64,000 nucleotides of DNA from DRQF01 sp964559135 (GTDB lineage Bacteria > Planctomycetota > GCA-002687715 > DRQF01), in NCBI GenBank assembly GCA_964559135.1, contig CAZLGG010000005.1, positions 1 through 64,000 of the forward strand, given 5' to 3'. Shown piece by piece: positions 59,248 through 64,000 of this stretch. The notes beneath the pieces were generated by a model. That model had not been told where the DNA came from. It saw nothing but the letters and a program-made list of their open reading frames with translations, and searched no databases. The position numbers and the translations under genes are program-made. Position 1 is the first letter of the stretch. Each line of letters starts with the position of its first letter.

Positions 59248-61155
59248 ATGGAATTGAATGTTCTCAGAGCTGCCGAGATCCAGGCGGCCCAATGTCCAGT
59301 CCTGCTTCTCGGCTCACCGGGCCATTCTCGCGTCCTACCTCTTCAGAGTGAACGCACGACCGTCGGTTCCGCCCCCGCCTGCGAGGGAGTGATCCAAGGA
59401 CTGGGGGTCGCTCCTCGACACTTTCTCGTTCAGCGACGCGAAGATGGAGCTTTCGAAGTCTTCGCCCTCTCCCCGTCCCACCCAGTTCTCAAGAACGGGA
59501 CGTGCGTCGAAGCCGCCAGTCTTTCCTGCGGTGACGTCCTCCGAGCGGGCTCGGTGAAAGCCGTGTTCCTCGATCCATCGGCCGACGTGATGCCCTCCGG
59601 CTATCAACTCCTGGCCCTTCCCATTCCGCCGGCGATGATCGCCGCGGAGCGCGCCAAGGCCCACCGCAAGCAAGCGACCAGGCTCGGCCTCCATGAGGCC
59701 GACTTCAACTCGGTGCTCCTGGACGCGCTCAAGAATACGCCGTGGCTGCTCCTCTCACTCCTCCTCCATGCCCTTCTCCTCATATTCATCATGAAGGTCT
59801 TCGACGAGGCTACGTCGACGCCGCCCCCTCCCCCCGAAGTCAGTTTCGACCTCTCCGACGAACCTGTGGACGGCGACGATGAACTCGAAGAGCTGACCAT
59901 GGAAGAGCCCGAGGACGAGGAATCGGAGATGCTCCCCCCCGAAGTCGAGCCCGTCGAACTCGAAGCCCCGGACGACATCGACACGCCCGACGGAGCCGGC
60001 GAGAATCCCGAATGGTACTCCTCGGTGGATGCGGCGGGGCTGGGCAGCGGAGCCCCCGGGTTCACGGGAAGCGTCGCTCGCAACGGTGGGCTCACGCGTC
60101 GACTGCGGCGCGCCGCGGGAAGTCGCGTGCGCAACGCCGTCGGGCGCTACCAAAGGAGCGGACTCGACATCGTCTTCGTCATCGACGCCACCGGGTCCAT
60201 GGAGGGGGAGATCAACGCGGCGCGGGAGAAACTCTCCGATCTGATCACCCTCCTCGAAGCGTTCAACGTGGGCTTCCGCATCGGCGTGGTCGCCTATCGC
60301 GACAAGGGAGACGCCTTTCTCACCCGCAGTCTGCCCCTGACGTCGAACCGCTACCAGGCGGTGGATTTCCTGGATCGCCTGTCCGCCAACGGAGGCGGCG
60401 ACACGCCGGAAGCGGTCCTCGAGGGGATCGAACTGGCCTTCCGCATGCGATTCGCAAGGGCGGCTCGCAAGGTGGCCGTCCTTGTCGGCGATGCCCCTCC
60501 CCACGACGGGACGACGAAGAAGCTGCTCCGCCTCGTCAAGGGCTTCGTGGCCAAGGACGGCGTACTCCACACCGTTTTCACCAGTACCCGAAGCGCCCTT
60601 TTCCTCTCGAACGAAACCCGCGAGGTGTTCGCGAAACTGGCCAAGACGGGAGGCGGTCGTTTTCTCGAACTGAGACGTGACCAGGAGTTGGTCGATGAGA
60701 TTCTTGCCGCCACGCTGAACGCGGGCAGCCGGTCGGAGGTGTCCCGACTCCGGGAGGAGGCGAGCAAGGGGCTCAGCGCACGAATCCTCCGCAACCGCTT
60801 GGAGGCGAAGGATGCGGCTTTCGCTGAACGCCAACTCTCGCTCCCGGCCCTGCATCCGCTCTTGCCCCTCGAACTTCTCCGGCACAACGACCCCGCCTTT
60901 CTCGGAGCCTGGCTGAAGGTGCTTCGCTCGTCCAAGAGCACCACGCGGGCTCGTTGGCTGGCCACGGTGCTGCTCCGTCGCGTAGTCCGACACATGGATC
61001 GCTACGAGTCCCTTCCCGAAACGCTTTTGGACGCCGTCGAGGCCTACTCCCCGGATCTTCCTCGAAGTCGCCAACGTCGCCTCCTCGTGCAGATCGCGCG
61101 CGGCCTGTACGACACGGGCCACCTCGCTACGGCACCCCAACCCAAAAAACACTGA
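59248..61155 (+). CDS. FHA-like domain - TM - acidic linker - VWA domain protein
   Basis: The 635-residue protein starts at ATG 59248. The N-terminal 110 residues are FHA-like (ERTTVGSAPACEGVIQGLGVAPRHFLVQ). A helix follows at about 168-185, then a long Pro/Glu/Asp-rich segment (190-250) and a von Willebrand A domain from about 307 with an intact MIDAS: Asp313 in VIDATGSMEGE, and GGGDTPEAVLEG. The C-terminal 150 residues are helical. Architecture mirrors the FHA-TM-CAP protein at 44728-47262. The VWA should be outside and might bind a partner in a metal-dependent way. No kinase gene is near. Confidence 0.82.
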   Translation: MELNVLRAAEIQAAQCPVLLLGSPGHSRVLPLQSERTTVGSAPACEGVIQGLGVAPRHFLVQRREDGAFEVFALSPSHPVLKNGTCVEAASLSCGDVLRAGSVKAVFLDPSADVMPSGYQLLALPIPPAMIAAERAKAHRKQATRLGLHEADFNSVLLDALKNTPWLLLSLLLHALLLIFIMKVFDEATSTPPPPPEVSFDLSDEPVDGDDELEELTMEEPEDEESEMLPPEVEPVELEAPDDIDTPDGAGENPEWYSSVDAAGLGSGAPGFTGSVARNGGLTRRLRRAAGSRVRNAVGRYQRSGLDIVFVIDATGSMEGEINAAREKLSDLITLLEAFNVGFRIGVVAYRDKGDAFLTRSLPLTSNRYQAVDFLDRLSANGGGDTPEAVLEGIELAFRMRFARAARKVAVLVGDAPPHDGTTKKLLRLVKGFVAKDGVLHTVFTSTRSALFLSNETREVFAKLAKTGGGRFLELRRDQELVDEILAATLNAGSRSEVSRLREEASKGLSARILRNRLEAKDAAFAERQLSLPALHPLLPLELLRHNDPAFLGAWLKVLRSSKSTTRARWLATVLLRRVVRHMDRYESLPETLLDAVEAYSPDLPRSRQRRLLVQIARGLYDTGHLATAPQPKKH

Positions 61156-61228
61156 GCGCCGCCGAGTCTCCACGCAGCAGCGTGGCGAGATTGGGAGTCC
61201 CGCTCGTGAATCGGTACAATTCCTCGCG

Positions 61229-62626
61229 ATGCACGAGGCCCGTTGCCAATTCTTTCCTACGGCCCTGGCTGCTCTGATCACGGGCATCTTGTTTTGCGCT
61301 TGCGGGGGTTGCGTTCAGGTGGACGCCACGGCCGACTTCGAAGCGACGGCCAGGATCATTCGGGCTCGCACCGGCGCAAGCGGCTTCTCGGTGAGCAAAG
61401 CGGAAACGCCCTCTCCCATCGAAAACGCCGGCGACACGGCTCCAGAACTCGACAGGGAGCAGGCGGTCGCCCTGGCCCTCATGAACAACCCCGAATTCCG
61501 AGCAAGGCTCGAAGACGTGGGGATCGCCCGCGCCGACTTGGTGGCAGCCGGAATCCCAAGTAACCCTCTGCTCACTTTCAGCGCCCGCGCGCCGACGGGA
61601 CCTGGCCTTGCCAACCTCAGCGGTACGATCCTGCAGACCATCACCGAGCTCCTTCTCATTCCGAGCCGTGAGCGCGTCGCTCGAGCACGACTCGAGAAGA
61701 CGCATCTGGACGTTGCCCGCGCGGCGGTCGAGCTTGCCGCCTCGGTTCGCGAGGCTTGGAACATGGCCGTCGCCCGTCGGACCTCCCTGACCGTCATCCG
61801 TGAGGAGAAAGCCGTTCTCGAACGGGCTCGATCGCTGGTGCAGGACCAGGTCGACGCGGGCCTGGCGGACGTCCACGACCTCAATCTGGCCAAGGCCCAG
61901 GTCTTGGACATCCAACGGCAGGAACTCGTGGCCGAACGGGAGGCTCGAGACAGTCTCCTCAGTCTCCGGTTCTTGCTCGGCCTCGCCCGCTCGCCGCGCG
62001 GCGTGTCTCTCCGGGGAGCCCTGGACACAGGGACGGGGACTCCCTCCGTCCCTCGACTCCTCGAGCAGGCATTGACGACGCGGCTCGATGTGGAGATTGC
62101 CATCCTCGAGGCCCGCGCCGCCGACCTGGATCTCGAGCGCGCATCGGGTGAGGCCATCCCCGCACTGTCCGTCGGGATCGACGTCGAACGGCCGGAGAGC
62201 CCCCCTTCGATCCTCGGCCCAGCCATCGAGTTCGAATTACCTGTATTCGGGACGAGCAGTCCCGAAATCGCACGAACGCGATTCGCGGCCGTCCAGGCGC
62301 GCCGTCGCCTCCAATCCACGCTCGACCGTGTCGCAAGGGAAGTGCGTACGGCCGCGCTCGGATTGGAGTCTTCCCAGCAGATGATTCGGCTGTACGAGGA
62401 GTCGCTCATCCCCGCCGCAGAGGCCAACGTCGCCGCGGCGTCTCGAGCTTATTCGGCCGGCACCCGCGACATCCTCATTCTCATCGAAGCGGAGCGGACT
62501 CTCATCCGACGACGGCGCGGCCTCATCGACGCGATGCTCTCTCTCGCGCAAGCGCGCTCGGCACTTCTGCGGGCAGTCGGCAGTCCGTTCAATGATCAAC
62601 CGAGCCCAGGAGAGCAGACACGATGA
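61229..62626 (+). CDS. TolC-like outer-membrane efflux protein
   Basis: The 465-residue protein begins with a signal peptide containing CACGGC (possible lipobox; Cys near residue 24-27). It shows the OEP fold in two halves: LDREQAVALALMNNPEFRARL, long coiled helices, then a second VPRLLEQALTTRLDVEIAI and SAGTRDILILIEAERTLIRRRRGLIDAM. It is the outer-membrane channel of a tripartite pump. The start ATG 61229 lies 73 bases after the FHA-VWA gene, and its stop overlaps the RND gene start by ATGA. No periplasmic adaptor gene is between them. Confidence 0.88.
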   Translation: MHEARCQFFPTALAALITGILFCACGGCVQVDATADFEATARIIRARTGASGFSVSKAETPSPIENAGDTAPELDREQAVALALMNNPEFRARLEDVGIARADLVAAGIPSNPLLTFSARAPTGPGLANLSGTILQTITELLLIPSRERVARARLEKTHLDVARAAVELAASVREAWNMAVARRTSLTVIREEKAVLERARSLVQDQVDAGLADVHDLNLAKAQVLDIQRQELVAEREARDSLLSLRFLLGLARSPRGVSLRGALDTGTGTPSVPRLLEQALTTRLDVEIAILEARAADLDLERASGEAIPALSVGIDVERPESPPSILGPAIEFELPVFGTSSPEIARTRFAAVQARRRLQSTLDRVAREVRTAALGLESSQQMIRLYEESLIPAAEANVAAASRAYSAGTRDILILIEAERTLIRRRRGLIDAMLSLAQARSALLRAVGSPFNDQPSPGEQTR

Positions 62627-64000
62627 CATCGGCAAGACGGATCGGCGACGTCATCTTCTCCCACAGGAAAGCCATCATCTTCCTGACTGTCGCCCTCTGC
62701 CTGGCCGGCGCCCATTCCGCCCGGACGTTGCCCACGTCGGTCTTTCCGCAGACGAACTTCCCGCGCGTCGTGATCCTCATCGACAACGGCGTCATGCCCG
62801 TCGACGAAATGATGGCAACAGTCACGCGCCCCGTCGAAGAAGCCATGCGGAACATCCAAGGCGTCCAGACGATCCGCTCGTCGACCAGTCGCGGCTCGGC
62901 CGAGGTCAACGTCTTCTTCGATTGGTCGACCGACATGATCCAGTCGGAGCTCTATGTCCTCGGCCGACTCTCTCAGATCCGCTCGGGTCTGCCGCCCCAG
63001 GCGAGCTTTGCCGTTCATCGTCTGACGTTCAAGGCCTTTCCTATCTTCGGAATCAGCCTGACGAGCCGCCGTCGGAGTGTCACCGAACTCTGGACGCAGG
63101 CCCGCTATGAACTCAGTCCCCGACTGTTGGCCTTGGAGGGCGTGGCCCGAATCAACGTCGTGGGTGGAAGCCGCCCCGAATTCCATGTCGTCATCGATCC
63201 GGCGGAGTTGGCGGCCCGGCACCTGACTTTGGACGAAATCTCCCAGGCGATCGGGAATGCCAATGTCGTCGTCTCCGCGGGAATGCGTGAAGAGGACCGG
63301 CAGCTCTATCTGACGACCGTCGACAACCGATTTCGCAACAAAGAGGAGATCGAGGATGCCGTGGTGGCATGGGTCTCCGGGTCGGCCGTGCGTATTCGAG
63401 ACATCGGCTCTGTTCGACCTGGGTCCGAACCTCGCTACAACGTGGTCACGGCCGATGGTCGGGATGCCGTACTTCTCAACGTCTACGGTCAACCCGGCAG
63501 TGACACGCTGGGGATCGCGGAGTCCCTGCGAGGCGAGCTGAAGAAGTTCAAGGAAGAACTCCCACCGGACATGCGACTGGCGTTCTTCTATGATCAGTCC
63601 CAGTTCGTCGAGGAGGGCGTCGCCAGTGTCTGGGAGAGTATCTTCGCCGGATTGGCCCTGGCGGCCCTCGTACTCTTCGTCTTCCTCAGACGCATCGGCC
63701 CCACGATCGTGGCGACGGCGGTCATTCCCGTGACGGTGTTGTTGACGATCCTGGGCCTAAGAGCCGTGGGCATGTCGTTCAACCTGATGACGCTCGGAGG
63801 GATCGCTGCCGCCATCGGCATGGTGATCGACGACGCCATCGTCATCGTCGAAGCGATCCATTCCTGGGTTTCTTCCGGTCTCGACGCGGCCCAAGCCTCC
63901 ACGCGAGCCATTCAGGAGGTCGGTCTGCCTCTCATTGGCAGCACGCTGACTCCGGTGGTCGTGTTCATTCCCCTGGCGTTCCTTGACGGCGTTCCAGGCG
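62623..64000 (+). CDS. RND efflux transporter, N-terminal part (cut by window end)
   Basis: The frame from ATG 62623 overlaps the OEP stop (ATGA) and is open to the last base, about 459 codons. It reads MTSARRIGDVIFSHRKAII, then a first membrane helix, LPTSVFPQTNFPRVVILIDN, a porter segment TRPVEEAMRNIQGVQTI and later FAGLALAALVLFVFLRRIG and the TM4 motif AAAIGMVIDDAIVIVEAI, carrying the proton-relay Asp-Asp pair typical of RND pumps. HAE1/CusA-like specificity cannot be decided. About half of the usual 1,030 residues is missing. The adaptor protein gene may follow beyond the window. Confidence 0.92.
   Translation, partial: MTSARRIGDVIFSHRKAIIFLTVALCLAGAHSARTLPTSVFPQTNFPRVVILIDNGVMPVDEMMATVTRPVEEAMRNIQGVQTIRSSTSRGSAEVNVFFDWSTDMIQSELYVLGRLSQIRSGLPPQASFAVHRLTFKAFPIFGISLTSRRRSVTELWTQARYELSPRLLALEGVARINVVGGSRPEFHVVIDPAELAARHLTLDEISQAIGNANVVVSAGMREEDRQLYLTTVDNRFRNKEEIEDAVVAWVSGSAVRIRDIGSVRPGSEPRYNVVTADGRDAVLLNVYGQPGSDTLGIAESLRGELKKFKEELPPDMRLAFFYDQSQFVEEGVASVWESIFAGLALAALVLFVFLRRIGPTIVATAVIPVTVLLTILGLRAVGMSFNLMTLGGIAAAIGMVIDDAIVIVEAIHSWVSSGLDAAQASTRAIQEVGLPLIGSTLTPVVVFIPLAFLDGVPG

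Overview
The window is 64 kb of GC-rich (roughly two thirds G+C by eye), gene-dense DNA from a free-living bacterium with an outer membrane: it carries a TolC-type outer-membrane factor with an RND pump, and a lipoprotein secretin with a GspK-type pseudopilin. A sulfatase-like/FGE-like pair, FHA proteins tied to the membrane, a tricorn-type S41 protease, paired secreted amidohydrolases, an MBOAT O-acyltransferase and a c-di-GMP riboswitch in front of a FliA/WhiG-type sigma factor together suggest Planctomycetota or a neighbouring phylum such as Acidobacteriota. No rRNA or other phylogenetic marker is present to settle this. I saw no tRNA, rRNA, CRISPR array, insertion sequence or prophage.

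Layout. 1-9.8 kb: tail of an unknown gene, an alanine-type aminotransferase, then MBOAT, a giant tandem SGNH-like protein and homocysteine S-methyltransferase in tight array, a membrane protein with a duplicated domain, a 54-residue membrane peptide and a metallophosphoesterase. 10-16.6 kb: a secreted protein whose frame continues past an in-frame TGA to a second stop just before an intrinsic terminator, a tricorn-type protease, and an omega-amidase/transaminase pair. 16.7-26.5 kb: a methyltransferase/ChbG deacetylase/glycosyltransferase operon, a sulfatase-like and FGE-like pair, two tandem amidohydrolases (one with a lost metal site) and MiaE. 26.5-40 kb: a minus-strand run of 12 genes, mostly overlapping by 1-4 bases: purB, an isomerase-like barrel, an NrnA-type phosphoesterase, a K+ channel regulator, a CoA-transferase, a deaminase, thymidine kinase, thiD, two membrane proteins, a solute symporter and a NagZ-like hydrolase.

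40-47.9 kb: DUF523 protein, a large exported protein, VanZ, the sigma factor behind a promoter, c-di-GMP-I riboswitch and terminator, then an FHA-TM-CAP protein and a small membrane protein. 48.1-52.3 kb: a degenerate receiver/GGDEF protein, a small secreted lysine-rich protein, a secretin and GspK. 52.3-58.4 kb: an intergenic inverted repeat, pseudouridine synthase, manA, recN, a free-standing tRNA-binding domain, an unexplained interval between two terminator-like hairpins, a secreted protein and rsmD. 58.4-64 kb: pdxJ, an FHA-TM-VWA protein and the TolC/RND pair, cut by the window end.

Most gene pairs on one strand overlap as ATGA, GTGA or TGATG, so translational coupling is the rule here. 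The clearest regulatory device is the riboswitch-sigma leader at 44.2-44.6 kb. The least explained signals are the in-frame TGA at 11085 and the paired losses of catalytic residues in the sulfatase/FGE and amidohydrolase pairs.
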